Shown: positions 49,535-60,170 of the stretch, one piece after another
Numbering within the stretch: position 1 is the stretch's first letter
Layout of the letters: every line of letters begins with the position of its first letter
From: Maribacter litopenaei
GTDB lineage: Bacteria; Bacteroidota; Bacteroidia; Flavobacteriales; Flavobacteriaceae
Direction: 5' to 3'
Assembly: GCF_025244665.1 (NCBI RefSeq)
Contig: NZ_CP104205.1
Location: 3,159,001-3,223,000, forward strand
DNA: 64,000 nt
Position numbers and translations under genes: made by a program
The notes under the pieces: generated by a model
What the model was told of the DNA's origin: nothing
Databases searched by the model: none
Seen by the model: only the letters and a program-made list of their open reading frames with translations

Positions 49535-51131
49535 ATGAAAAAATATACCATTCCATCATTTGGCGTTCTTACCGCTTTCTTATTTTTTTCATTGTCCCTC
49601 TTTTCACAGGACACCTACATTAGAAATGAATCTGTAGATATAAAAAAGTATGTGTTCAATTTACAATTGAACGACACCACAAATAGTATTGAGGGGGAAG
49701 CCGAAATTCATGTAGACTTCGAAAATGAACCTATACCATTTAATCTAGACTTGATTGAATTTACTGGTAATTATGGGATGAGAATCTCAGATGTATCCGA
49801 AGCGGAAAAGTCCATTGACTATGTATTTGAAAATAATAAAATTAAAATCCAACCCACTAAATATTCACCGCTCTCCCAAGTATATAAGGTAAAATACCAT
49901 GGAATTCCGGAAAGAGGACTTGTCATAGACACGACCAAGTTTGGCAAACGTTCCTTTTTTGGTGACAATTGGCCGAATCTTGCAAGACATTGGTTGCCAT
50001 CAGTGGACTACCCCTACGACAAGGCCGCGATCGAATTCAGAATTACGGCCCCGAGACCATTATGATGTGGTTGCTACCGGAGAAAAAATTGAAGAAAGTT
50101 ACTTGGAGAATGGTAATAAATTAACCATTTATAGAGAACCGGCCCCAGTGGCTATGAAGGTAGTAACGATTGGTGTCACCAAATTTGCAAGCAGACTGCT
50201 AGGGGAGGTATATGATATACCGGTGACCGCATGGGTCTATCCGGAGAATAGATTGGACGGTTTTTCTGATTATGGGGTTGCTACCAAAGTTTTAAGATAC
50301 TTTATTGATCAAATTGGCCCTTACTCCTATGCTAAATTGGCAAATATGCAGGCAAAGACACAATGGGGAGGATTAGAAAATGCTGGAACCATTGCCTATT
50401 TTGAAAATTCCGTCAACGGTAAAAATGAGGTCGAGGGCCTCATAGCCCATGAAATTGCCCACCAATGGTTTGGTAATTCTGCTTCGGAAAATGACTGGAA
50501 CCACGTCCGGCTTAGCGAAGGATTTGCCACTTACTTCGCCATTTTGTATCAGGAGAGTGTTTACGGCGACGATAAAAGAAAGGAAGAACTTCAATTGGAT
50601 CGTAAGCAGATCATTGATTATTTTAAAAAAATCCAGCTCCGATCGTAGACCCATCAATCAAGGATCCCATGAAGGTATTGAGTGTAAACTCCTATCAAAA
50701 GGCCGGATGGGTTCTGAACATGCTTCGACATGAAATTGGAGATGAACTATTTTGGGAAGGAATTGTTGCATACTACAAGAAATATCAAAATTCCAATGCC
50801 TTAACAGAAGATTTTAAAAGTGTCATGGAACAGATTACCGGAAAAGATCTGAATGATTTTTTCCAACAATGGATATTCACCAAAGGATATCCGAGAAATA
50901 AAATGGGCCTGGCATCATGAAAAAAATAAGCTTTTTGTGGATGTGGAGCAGGTACAAGATTATTTTACTTTTTCCTTTCCTTTAGAGATACGTATGGGGG
51001 ATGATATAGAAAAAACATTTACCCTGGATGTTGAAGGTAAAAAGACGATTTTTGAAATCCCCATGAAAGAGGCACCCAAATCTCTGACTATAGACCCCGA
51101 TACCTGGTTATTATTTGAAGAAAAAAATTAA
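49535..51131 (+). CDS. M1 family metallopeptidase (aminopeptidase N-like), three frameshifts
   Basis: About 530 residues, exported (signal ending SLFSQ). The N-terminal beta-sandwich is followed by TQWGGLENAGTIAYF (G-x-x-E-N substrate motif), zinc site HEIAHQWFGN and the third ligand Glu in LSEGFATYFA. A shortened C-terminal domain follows (KVLSVNSYQKAGWVLNML, ending IDPDTWLLFEEKN), so this is the short secreted M1 form seen in Bacteroidota. Frames break near 50060, 50640 and 50890. Probably digests peptides in the periplasm or outside the cell. Lone gene. Confidence 0.9.
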
Positions 51132-51193
51132 TTGGGTTCTAAATAAATTCTACAGAAGCACTCATTGAATGGAGTAAAGGGTAAATTCAATAC

Positions 51194-52464
51194 ATGAAAA
51201 AAATAGGAGTTGCCCTTGGAATTATTATTTTAATATTTGTCCTATTTACTTATATCTCCATTTTCTCTACCAATAAGGAAAAATCAATCTCGGTAGTTCA
51301 AAATAAGGAGGATTTAAAGTCCAATGATTTTTTTCACTATGACTCCGTACTAGTAGCACCAAGTACTTTGTATGAAGCAAATGCTATAAAAAATATCATT
51401 CAGGGGGAGCAATATCGTAGGGCTTGGTCTACCCCAATTCCGTTTAAAGTTCTGAATTTGGATACCCTTCTAGGGGGAATGAAAATTCTAAAAGAAGGTG
51501 GTGGCCAACAAACCCATAGTCTTAAACTTGAGTCCGAAGAAGGGTTTATTTACAGCCTTAGAAGTATTAATAAAGACCCTGAACCCTTGGTGCCGAATGG
51601 GCCAAAACTATGGGCTTGGAGAATATTATAGTAGATGGGATTTCTGCCCAACACCCCTATGCCGCCATTGTGGTGGCTAGACTTGCCGAGAAATCCAAGA
51701 TATTGCATACTGACCCAAAAGCCGTATTCCTTCCAAAACAAAGCTCCTTGGGAAATTACAATGAAGTATATGGCAATAAAATTTATATGTTAGAACACGA
51801 AACGGATGGAGGTAAGAATTGGACCTCTTATGAAAATGTGGAAGATATCCTAGATACGGAGGACTTGCAAGAATTAAAGATGGAGCTTGGAACTTCCCTT
51901 AGGATAAATACTTCGGCATTGATAAGAGCACGTCTCTTTGACATTGTAATAGGTGACTGGGATCGTCACTCCAAGCAATGGGGGTGGGTGGTAGTTCAAG
52001 AGCAAAATGATTATGAAGCTATACCACTGCCGGGAGATAGGGATAATGCATTTTTTAGTATAGAAGGAATCCTACCTAGCCTTATATCAAATAAGCTAAT
52101 TTTACCTGACCTGCAATCTTTTGAAGAAGACATAGACTACCTGCCAGGATTGGTTATGCCTTTTGATATCTATTTTCTAAAAAATATTCCAAGGGAAGAC
52201 TTTATCGAAGAGGCACAAAAATTACAGGGTTTACTCACAAATTCGGTAATTGACGAAAGTTTTAAAGTTTGGCCAAAGGTTATATATGAATTGGATGGTA
52301 AAACAATAATCAATTCGATTCAATCACGAAGAGATATGCTGCCTCAAATTGCTAAGGAATTTTATGACATTATAAATAAAATGGATTATCTGGACGAGCC
52401 TCTCAAAGGTTCGGAAGATTTAGAACTACCGAGTTACTTAATTGGCTGTTTTGACTGTCTTTGA
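51194..52464 (+). CDS. Membrane-anchored kinase-fold (HipA/FAM20-like) protein, frameshifted
   Basis: About 423 residues. One N-terminal helix (GVALGIIILIFVLFTYISIF) anchors the protein, leaving the rest outside the inner membrane. The core has a Gly-rich strand LKEGGGQQTHSLKLES, a Lys/Glu pair region, and ARLFDIVIGDWDRHSKQWGWV, where DWDRH is the catalytic Asp motif of FAM20/HipA-like kinases. The second Asp probably lies in LPGDRDNAFF (metal-binding D-R-D-N). The frame breaks near 51600 (one base). Similar proteins are common in Bacteroidota, often near secreted proteins; an extracytoplasmic kinase acting on proteins or glycans is plausible but unproven. Confidence 0.65.
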
Positions 52465-52605
52465 TTTGGATTTAGGATATTTACGCTTCCTATTTTTCAA
52501 AAATTTGTAGCCTACATATCCTAATTGGGCCCCAATCAATAATAATTTAGTCTTTCTACTCTTAACCAATAGTTTTGCAAAACCTAATACGGGTGATATA
52601 TTCAT
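52438..52605 (-). CDS. Small basic membrane protein (55 residues)
   Basis: ATG 52605 to TAA 52438 encodes MNISPVLGFAKLLVKSRK, a single hydrophobic helix (LLLIGAQLGYVGYKFL) and a Lys/Arg-rich tail. It overlaps the 3' end of the kinase-like gene by 27 bases on the opposite strand. Coding potential is supported only by the clean helix-plus-basic-tail pattern. Confidence 0.45.
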   Translation of the reverse strand: MNISPVLGFAKLLVKSRKTKLLLIGAQLGYVGYKFLKNRKRKYPKSKSKTVKTAN

Positions 52606-52674
52606 TACTTATACTTTCTTTCAAGTAATGATTAATAAGTGAAAGAAGCTATCACATTTAAATCAAAGTTTGGT

Positions 52675-53733
52675 TCAAAAACTATTCCTCTCGTTTAAAA
52701 GGTTATGAATAAATTTCAATTTTCTTTGTACAGGTTCTGAAATGACAAAAGGATAAGCATCATCTTTTCCCATGGATCTATTCATACTGTTCACTGTATA
52801 TAATAATGGAATTCCAGTTTCTAGAATGGCTCCAAAGTTTTGATGAAGATAAGGGTCAAAATTGGCGTTCAAATTTAATTTGTTGTTCCCTTGCAGTATG
52901 GGTGCAGTTCTAAGTCCAAAATTATAAGCAGTTTCCAAAGAGTCCATCAAATGTAGATAGTGGGATCATGTTTCCGCCCAATCTTCCCAAGCATGGGATG
53001 ATGCATATTTACTGATATAGAAATTCTGCCAATTTTGCTTAGATCCATTGGCATAATAGTTTTGTAAGGAATCCTGATAAGAAACAGTGTCATCCCCGAA
53101 TACTTCCCTAAAATTTGACAATGCCTTCCTGTTATCCCTTACCAATCTATCCCGGAAATAATGACCTACTTCATGCCTAAAATGACCCAACAATGTTCTG
53201 TAGTGTTCCTTCATTTCTTGCTTTACCTTTTCCCTTGTGGCAGCATCTGCCTCGGTAATAAGAATGGTAATCACCCCATTGACGTGCCCTGTCTTTTTAT
53301 TGTCCTTGTTTTCGATGGATACGAAATCAAAACATAACCCGATATGCGAATTCGCCATTTTGCTAACAATGGGCAGCCTTAACCTCAAAAGTTGATACAC
53401 CAATCTATGCTTGGCAAATTCAATTTGCTTCCATCGTTCCCAGTTTTCTGAAGTATCTAAGTCGGGTATTGTCCTATTCAATGAACAGGCAAGACAGAAT
53501 CCGTAATTTTCGTCCGGAGTAACTAGCCAATTACAAGTCCCGTGTAGATTATTAGTGCAATATTTATAGGTGTCTCCGTTGAATGAGGGTATTGACCACT
53601 CCGATTGGTTAGGGTCAAGCGAAACAATTTGATTATGGAACGAAGAATACCCTAAGTAATGTCCGCAGGAAATACATATGCTGTTTTCAAAAACAACGGG
53701 GTTTTCACAATTGGAACATTGAAACAGCTTCAT
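52675..53733 (-). CDS. Putative zinc-binding peptidase (DUF2248/COG4307), frameshifted
   Basis: About 352 residues. The N-terminal zinc ribbon has paired Cys (QCSNCENPVVF, SICISCGHYLG, then KYCTNN and GFCLACSLNR). The second half has FRHEVGHYFRD, an HExxH metalloprotease-like site, and EVFGDDTVSYQDSLQNYY. The C-terminal part (MDSLETAYNFGLRTAP) follows a frame change near 52960 (EDWAET to WAHYLHLMD-type sequence). Members of this family occur in many bacteria with no defined substrate. Cytosolic, as no signal is visible. Confidence 0.85.
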
Positions 53734-53748
53734 AAGATCCTGTGTTCT

Positions 53749-54591
53749 CTACTTAATCATCTTAAAATTGATGACCTCCTGCTCCGTTAAATATCTCCAA
53801 TGGCCTCTTGGCAAATCCTTTTTGGTTAGTCCACCATACACGACACGGTCTAATTTAACAATGGTATAGCCCAAGTGTTCAAAGAGTCGCTGTACAATTT
53901 TGTTTCGGGAACTATAAATTTCTATGCCCACCTCCCTTTTTGGCGCATCGTCAATAAAACTAATATCCTGTACCTTAACAACCTTATCATCAACGACAAC
54001 GCCTTCTTGAATCTTTACCAAGTCGGCATTCCTCAAATCCTTATCCAACACCAAATGATAGAGTTTTCTAAGGCCATTTATAGGGCTCTTTAAACGTTTG
54101 GTCAAATCCCCATCGTTAGTAAAAAGAAGCAATCCGGTATCCTCTTTATCCAGTCTGTCAACCGGCATGAGTTTGGATTTGGAGGCGCTTGATATCAATC
54201 CTGACACATGACGTTTGCCTTTCTCGTCCCTAATGGTAGTTGAAAAATCCTTTGGCTTGTTCAATAGCACATATTCCTTTTTTGCAGGATTCAGCAATTG
54301 ACCATCGAACCTCACCTCATCCGTTAGTTTTACCTTGTATCCCATTTCGGTAATAGGTTTACCATTGACGGTAACATTACCTGCTGCTATATAAATATCG
54401 GCTTCCCTCCTAGAGCATACTCCTGAGTTGGCGACATACTTGTTCAATCGAATGGAATCTGGATTATTATCCTGTTTTGGCAGGGTATTTTTCTTTATTG
54501 GTGCATTGCCCCTTGCATAACTTTTTTTCCTGAAAGTGCCGCCTTGTCTCCCTGAAGCTTTGTTCCCTTTATTTGAATCGCCCCTACTCAT
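53749..54591 (-). CDS. rRNA/RNA pseudouridine synthase (RsuA/RluB group)
   Basis: 280 residues. A basic low-complexity tail (residues 1-45, rich in Gly, Arg and Lys) precedes an S4 RNA-binding domain (RLNKYVANSGVCSRREADIYI) and the catalytic domain with LMPVDRLDKEDTGLLLFTNDG, where Asp in RLD is the catalytic residue. KLYHLVLDKDL and VKLDRVVYGGLT are also typical. Isomerises a uridine in rRNA, most likely of the large subunit. It lies at the 3' end of the leftward isoprenoid gene run. Confidence 0.93.
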   Translation of the reverse strand: MSRGDSNKGNKASGRQGGTFRKKSYARGNAPIKKNTLPKQDNNPDSIRLNKYVANSGVCSRREADIYIAAGNVTVNGKPITEMGYKVKLTDEVRFDGQLLNPAKKEYVLLNKPKDFSTTIRDEKGKRHVSGLISSASKSKLMPVDRLDKEDTGLLLFTNDGDLTKRLKSPINGLRKLYHLVLDKDLRNADLVKIQEGVVVDDKVVKVQDISFIDDAPKREVGIEIYSSRNKIVQRLFEHLGYTIVKLDRVVYGGLTKKDLPRGHWRYLTEQEVINFKMIK

Positions 54592-54711
54592 AACTGTCTA
54601 ATTTTGAACAAAGGTAGCAAAGGGATATGGTATTTCTTCTTGGATTTGCCTGTTTAATTATTTCCGGTCGACAAAAGGATTGCAACCGATATGGTATTTA
54701 TGGTTTGTTGA

Positions 54712-55617
54712 TTATAGAATTCTGTTTAGAACTAAATCCACATTAATCAATAAAATACTGAAGACACCCACTACTATAACCAACTTTAAGATGTTGTGTA
54801 GCCAAAGAAAGTGTTTCCTCGTCCTCGATTTGAATAGAATTACAAGAAAAAGTAAAAAAAGAAGGATACATCCAGCAAAATAATAATTCATGTATCCTAC
54901 ATTAAACTTAAAAATTAAGAGTAAAGCTGGAATTAAAGTCAATAGCATCAAAACAGCTATAAGCGATTTGGATACACCAACACCGTAAATAATGGGTATG
55001 GTATGATAATTTTGTGCAACATCCCCGGAAATATTTTCCAAATCCTTTACTAGTTCTCTAGCCAAAATCAATAAAAAGAGAAACATCGCATGAACAAAAA
55101 TGACAGTTTCGAAGTTTTTGTAGTAAACGAAAACCGCAAAAAATGGTGTGATTGCGAGTGTTGCGGAAACAAAATTACCTATGAACGGAATCTTCTTCAG
55201 TTTATGGGAGTATAACCAAATACCAAATATATAGGCAGAAAAGAAAAGAACAGCCCGAAAAGAAACATAGCTGGCCGCAAAAACGGCCAAAAAGTTCAAA
55301 ACAAAATAGGTGGATAATTTGAATCGCTGGCTTACCAATCGATCCAACATTGTTTTTCGGGGCTTATTGATCAGATCCTTCTCGGCATCATAAAAATTAT
55401 TAATTATGTAGCCAGCTGCAATTACCAAAATAGAGGCAATTACTATAACAAACAGATTCAGGTCAAATACAACTTGACGCAGGGGCAAATCCGGAGCTAA
55501 AATGTAGATAGAAGCTAAGTACTGAGCCAATATAATTATCAAAAGATTATACCCTCGTACCACTGAAAACAGACTCAATACCTTTAAAAGCAGGAGTTTG
55601 TTTTTTCTACTAAGCAT
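54712..55617 (-). CDS. UbiA-family prenyltransferase (geranylgeranylglyceryl phosphate synthase-like)
   Basis: 301 residues with about eight to nine membrane helices. IINNFYDAEKDLINKPRKTM contains the N-x-x-x-D-x-x-x-D prenyl-diphosphate site, and LARELVKDLENISGD holds the second Asp-rich motif (D-x-E-N-x-x-x-D). In flavobacteria this type is commonly annotated geranylgeranylglycerol-phosphate geranylgeranyltransferase. It sits 18 bases downstream of the mevalonate kinase-like gene, so it may use a product of that pathway. The exact acceptor is uncertain. Confidence 0.85.
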   Translation of the reverse strand: MLSRKNKLLLLKVLSLFSVVRGYNLLIIILAQYLASIYILAPDLPLRQVVFDLNLFVIVIASILVIAAGYIINNFYDAEKDLINKPRKTMLDRLVSQRFKLSTYFVLNFLAVFAASYVSFRAVLFFSAYIFGIWLYSHKLKKIPFIGNFVSATLAITPFFAVFVYYKNFETVIFVHAMFLFLLILARELVKDLENISGDVAQNYHTIPIIYGVGVSKSLIAVLMLLTLIPALLLIFKFNVGYMNYYFAGCILLFLLFLVILFKSRTRKHFLWLHNILKLVIVVGVFSILLINVDLVLNRIL

Positions 55618-55635
55618 GAATTTGTTGGGTATATG

Positions 55636-56571
55636 CTAGAAGTTGTAGACTACCTCTAATTTGTAATCTTTTAAAGCCTTTTTTGCCTTTTCAAAATCCT
55701 CGGTGAATCCAAGAAAGTAGCCACCACCACGCGAACCACATAATTTTAGGTAATAGTCATTTGTTTCAATTCCTTGTTTCCACAAATCGTGAAATTTGGC
55801 CGGAATCATGGGCTTAAAATTGTCAAGCACAACATGTGAAAGCTTTTTAAGATTACCAAAAAGTGACTTAACATTGCCATTTACAAAGTCCTCTACGCAG
55901 GCATCGGTGTGCTTTATGAATTGGTCCTTCAACATTTTTCTGAAACCTTCGTTCTTCATTTGTTCCATAAAAATTTGAACCATAGGAGCGGTTTCCCCAA
56001 TAGACCCACTATCCAACAAAAATACGGCTCCCTTGCCCTCCATGTTTTGGGAAGGTATGCTAGTAGATTCAATATTGTCCTTGGAATTAATAAGAATCGG
56101 CAGACTTAAATAACTGTTCAATGGGTCCAATCCGGAAGATTTACCATGAAAAAAAGACTCCATTTTGCCAAAAATAGCCTTTAAGGATAATAGTTTTTCC
56201 CTGGTCAAGTTTTCCAGAACCGTTATCTTTTCATTGGCGTATTTATCATATATGGCCGCTACCAAGGCACCACTACTCCCAACACCATAACCTTGTGGAA
56301 TGGAACTATCAAAGTACATACCATCTTCGATATCCTGATCCATAGAAGCAAAGTCAAAGGAAACCAATTCCGGTTCCGTAATACTCAATTCTTTAAGATA
56401 TGAAGCAAATTTATATAAGGCCTCATTGGATTTTATGGCTTTTTCAGAGTTATCATTGTTTTTCAACGCACCCTTAAAAAAATTATATGGAATAGAAAGT
56501 CCTTTTGAATCTTTAATAATTCCATACTCCCCAAAAAGAAGAATCTTCGAATAAAATAATGGTCCCTTCAT
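55636..56571 (-). CDS. GHMP kinase, probably mevalonate kinase
   Basis: 311 residues. FYSKILLFGEYGIIKD opens the GHMP fold and PQGYGVGSSGALVAAIY is the ATP loop (P-x-x-x-G-x-G-S-S-A class). GKSSGLDPLNSYLSLP carries the catalytic Asp region, and KLCGSRGGGYFLGF is the C-terminal motif. Located in the same leftward run as diphosphomevalonate decarboxylase and a UbiA prenyltransferase, so it acts in the mevalonate route to isoprenoids. Mevalonate and phosphomevalonate kinases are hard to tell apart by eye. Confidence 0.85.
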   Translation of the reverse strand: MKGPLFYSKILLFGEYGIIKDSKGLSIPYNFFKGALKNNDNSEKAIKSNEALYKFASYLKELSITEPELVSFDFASMDQDIEDGMYFDSSIPQGYGVGSSGALVAAIYDKYANEKITVLENLTREKLLSLKAIFGKMESFFHGKSSGLDPLNSYLSLPILINSKDNIESTSIPSQNMEGKGAVFLLDSGSIGETAPMVQIFMEQMKNEGFRKMLKDQFIKHTDACVEDFVNGNVKSLFGNLKKLSHVVLDNFKPMIPAKFHDLWKQGIETNDYYLKLCGSRGGGYFLGFTEDFEKAKKALKDYKLEVVYNF

Positions 56572-56714
56572 TTGTCTTTGTAAACCGTCTAGGTCTTAAT
56601 ACTCTTAAATATAGATAACTAAAGTGCAAAATTTGCACTTTTTATTCAAATAAATTAAGTGTTTTGCGCAAATTAATAGTTCGAAAACGTTCAAATTAGT
56701 GTACGAGTATAAAA

Positions 56715-57802
56715 TTACACATCTAATTTTACTGCTCCCTGCCCAATTCGATCACAAATATACTGTTGGTTTTCACAGTATGCAACTAACTCATTCACAA
56801 TAAATTGATACACTTGTTCCTTTTCGCTTTCAGGGTAAAGCACATGAACATTGGCTCCAGCATCCAACGTAAAACAAATATGCAAACCGGTACGCTCTCT
56901 AAATTTCCATATTTTATTGATAATTTCTAAAGTATTTGGCTTCATGAGAATGAAGTAGGGATCACCCGTCATCATAATGGCATGTAAGGTCAGGGCTTCA
57001 CTTTCAATAACCCTAATAAATTCCATTAAATTTCCTGTTTCCAATATGGACTTTATGCGAGTAAGGTTATTGTGAGCTTGTTGAAAACGTTGATTCGCAA
57101 ATGGATGGCCCTTTACCAAATCATGGCCAACGGTGCTACTCACTTGTTTTTGACCTTTATCAACCAAAAGAATGGTATCGTGATAATTGTTGAATACTGG
57201 ATGTATTTCAGACCCTAATCTTACACCATAAAAATCAGTGCTATTTGGAATAATATCATGGGCTCCCCATGCTACCAAAGGGCCTTCAATACTCCTGCAA
57301 GCACTGCCGAGCCTAATCGTGCTAAAAATGACGCTTTTTTTATAAAGAAGTTTTCATCCATTTCCGGTCGGTGCAGCCGTTCAATTTCCATAAGACATAG
57401 AGACATTGCCGACATACCGCTTGCTGATGAAGCAATTCCACTGCTATGGGGAAACGAATTAGTGGATTCAATGACAAAATGATAATGCCCTAAAAAAGAT
57501 AGATAAGGTGCAATTCTCTTGAAAAACGATTCGATTTTAGGCCTAAATGATGGCTTTGGACTACCTTCGAAAAAAAAATCGAAAGAGTATTTATTCGTTG
57601 GTTTATCCAGTCTTTTAAAAGTTATTTTGGTAGTGGTAGCACAAGCGCTCAATGTGAAGCTGATAGAAGGGTTTGCAGGAATTTGACCTTCTCTTTTACC
57701 CCAGTATTTTACCAAAGCAATATTACTGGGAGCTTTGTAAGCTACTTTTCCTTCCGCTATAGGGATAATAGTTACAGAAGGAATAAAATCTTTTTCTATC
57801 AT
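56715..57802 (-). CDS. mvaD: Diphosphomevalonate decarboxylase, frameshifted
   Basis: About 362 residues. ATP-dependent decarboxylation of diphosphomevalonate to isopentenyl diphosphate. APSNIALVKYWGKREGQIPAN is the substrate-binding start, SSGIASSASGMSAMSLCLM the ATP loop, and FTLDAGANVHVLYPE holds the conserved catalytic Asp. The frame breaks near 57290: GSAVLAGVLKAL should read GSACRSIEGPLVAWG, one base. ATG 57802 begins MIEKDF, which matches the usual family start. It is the first gene of the leftward isoprenoid run. Confidence 0.93.
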
Positions 57803-57870
57803 TAAACCGGCTATTTCCACAAAGATAGTTTTTAGCCAGGACCAATAAAAATAAATGATTATTTTAGGGC

Positions 57871-58359
57871 ATGAACCCAACCCTGATTAAAAGAAGATTT
57901 ACCTACATTTTTATTAGTGTTGCCGTGTGCCTCATTATTGGGTTTTTATCCAGCGTAGTCACTCAGAGTTCTGTGAACGACTGGTACCTTACGCTGAACA
58001 AACCTAGCTTTAATCCTCCCAATTGGGTATTTGCACCTGTTTGGACTACTTTGTACATTTTGATGGGGGTCTCCGCTGGATGGGTATGGTCCAAAGGGTT
58101 TCATCATAAATGGGTAAAGACTGCACTGTATCATTTTGGATTCCAACTATTGCTAAATGCATTATGGAGTATCGTATTTTTTGGTCTTCAGTCGCCATTT
58201 TGGGCTTTGTTGGTTATCCTAGCGCTTTTGGTCATGATCATTTTTACCATCAAATGGTTTAAATTGGTGAGTAAAGTAGCGGCGATTTTATTACTACCCT
58301 ACTTAGCATGGGTATGCTTTGCGACACTTTTGAATTACAAAATTTGGGAACTTAATTAG
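57871..58359 (+). CDS. TspO/MBR family protein
   Basis: 162 residues, five membrane helices, rich in Trp. Landmarks are LNKPSFNPPNWVFAPVWTTLYILMG (shown in part) and LNALWSIVFFGLQSPFWALL, followed by LPYLAWVCFATLLNYKIW. TspO binds porphyrins and affects tetrapyrrole and stress responses. Divergent from mvaD by 68 bases and overlapping the convergent DUF1697 stop by eight bases. Confidence 0.92.
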   Translation: MNPTLIKRRFTYIFISVAVCLIIGFLSSVVTQSSVNDWYLTLNKPSFNPPNWVFAPVWTTLYILMGVSAGWVWSKGFHHKWVKTALYHFGFQLLLNALWSIVFFGLQSPFWALLVILALLVMIIFTIKWFKLVSKVAAILLLPYLAWVCFATLLNYKIWELN

Positions 58360-58897
58360 TACTGCCCATTTCCAATAATTTCATTAAGGTTCTGTGGTTG
58401 CGGGTTGTGGCTTCCAATTTTAATTTACGTTCAACAAGATTGTTATTCAATTTGGCATTTCCATAGCCATTTTTGCAGCACAAGTAGAGACAATCGTCAA
58501 CGAGCTCCCATTCTTCATTAGGATACTCTTCTAGCCTGAACGAATCGACCCTTTCCTGTTTTGGTTTCCCGAAAAGCATGATAAAATATATTCTATTGGA
58601 TTCTAGATCTTCCTGATTAGTAAACGGATTTTGGTTGACGATTTTATTTAAATCCTTAACGGACTTTACCAAAACTGGAACATCAAATCCAAAATGGGCC
58701 TTTACAATTTCCTCTAGTGACAGTTTAAGTTCCTTTGCCGATACATCTGCCTCTTCAAAAACAACGTTTCCACTTTGGATATAGGTTTTTACTTCACTAA
58801 ACCCGTTGCTCGACAAGAGTGAACGTAATTCTGCCATGGGTACTTTTCTCTGCCCACTTACATTGATTCCTCTTAAAAAGGCAACATATCTATTCAC
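58352..58897 (-). CDS. DUF1697 family protein
   Basis: 181 residues. The opening YVAFLRGINVSGQRKVPMAELR (in parts) and YIQSGNVVFE are the DUF1697 signature, and NNLVERKLKLEATTRNHRTL ends it. The family is widespread and uncharacterised, probably cytosolic. It is the last of a leftward run after the HI0933-type flavoprotein, five bases away. Confidence 0.9.
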   Translation of the reverse strand: MNRYVAFLRGINVSGQRKVPMAELRSLLSSNGFSEVKTYIQSGNVVFEEADVSAKELKLSLEEIVKAHFGFDVPVLVKSVKDLNKIVNQNPFTNQEDLESNRIYFIMLFGKPKQERVDSFRLEEYPNEEWELVDDCLYLCCKNGYGNAKLNNNLVERKLKLEATTRNHRTLMKLLEMGSTN

Positions 58898-58902
58898 GAT
58901 TT

Positions 58903-60170
58903 TTAAGTGTTTTCGAAACTGTTTACAATTCCCTTGGCCGCCAAAAAACCACTTGTCCAGGCATTCTGAAAGTTAAAACCTCCTGTAATGGCATCAATAT
59001 CAAGAATTTCCCCTGCGAAGAATACATTTGGGAGTATTCTACTTTCAAAAGTCCTAAAATTTATTTCTCTTAAATCCACGCCACCAGCTGTAACAAATTC
59101 TTCCTTAAAGGTACTTTTCCCATTAACATAAAAAAGACATTCAGTTAATTGAACCGTCAATTCTTGTAAGAGGTTTTTGTTTATTTCCGGCCAAGTGAGC
59201 TTGTCATCTATACCAGCCGCCCGGATCAAATTGCACCATAACCTCTTGGGTACATCCACAACTTTTGTCCTGAGGATAGTCTTTTTCTCAACCTGTTTTA
59301 CCTTCATGAGCAATTCCAATAATCCATTAGGATGATATTCGGAACCCAATTCACCTTGATTTTGAATTGATAGTTATAAGATTCCAATAGCCTTGCTCCC
59401 CAAGCAGAAAGTTTCAAGATTGCGGGATCGCTCATTCCCCAATGTGTAATTAACAAAGGACCTTCAGAAGAAAGAACTTCGTCTTGCATTGTAAGATTGT
59501 CCCTAAAATGCTTTTTGTTATCCAAAACGGATACTTCTGCATATGTACTAAGACCAGGAATATTATTAATGCGATTGTCCTTTATATTGAAGGTAAAAAG
59601 CGAAGGCACGGGTGGAACAATAGTGTGTCCCAATTCCGTCAAAAGATTCCAAATTTTGGTATTGCTACCCGTGCAAAGCAACAGTCTTTTTGTATTTATT
59701 GATTTATTTGAGGTTGCAATTTTCCAATAGTCCTCACTTTTAGTAGTAACAAATTCTAAGCCCGTGACCGTGCATATTTTTATGGTTTCTATCCCTAACC
59801 TACGAGCCTCCGAAGTAAAACAATCTACGATTGTCTGAGAAGAATCGGAAATAGGAAACATTCTCCCATCCTCCTCAATTTTTAAGGTAATGCCCCTTTT
59901 TTCAAAAAAGTGGATTGTATCTCCCGTTGCATAATTATGAAAAGGTCCTAGCAATTCTTTTTCACCTCTTGGATAGTTGGAAGCTAATTCCTTAGGGTTA
60001 AACTCGGCATGTGTAACATTACATCTGCCGCCACCTGAAACCTTTACCTTGTTAAGTACTTCCTTACCACGTTCTAGTATGGCAATTTTTAAATCGGGTC
60101 TGTCCTCGGCAATATGGATAGCTGCATAAAAGCCTGCCGCCCCACCACCGACTATGACCACATCATACAT
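58903..60170 (-). CDS. HI0933/YhiN-type NAD(P)/FAD flavoprotein, frameshifted
   Basis: About 422 residues. MYDVVIVGGGAAGFYAAIH is the FAD dinucleotide motif, GGGRCNVTHAEF is diagnostic for HI0933/BaiN-like proteins, and LLLCTGSNTKIW follows. Near the end FAGEILDIDAITGGFNFQNAWTSG closes the FAD site. The frame changes near 59335 (KVNWVPN to YHPNGLLELLM). Family function is poorly known, with proposals in reduction of unsaturated steroids or quinones. The ATG overlaps the GDPD stop by one base. Confidence 0.9.
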
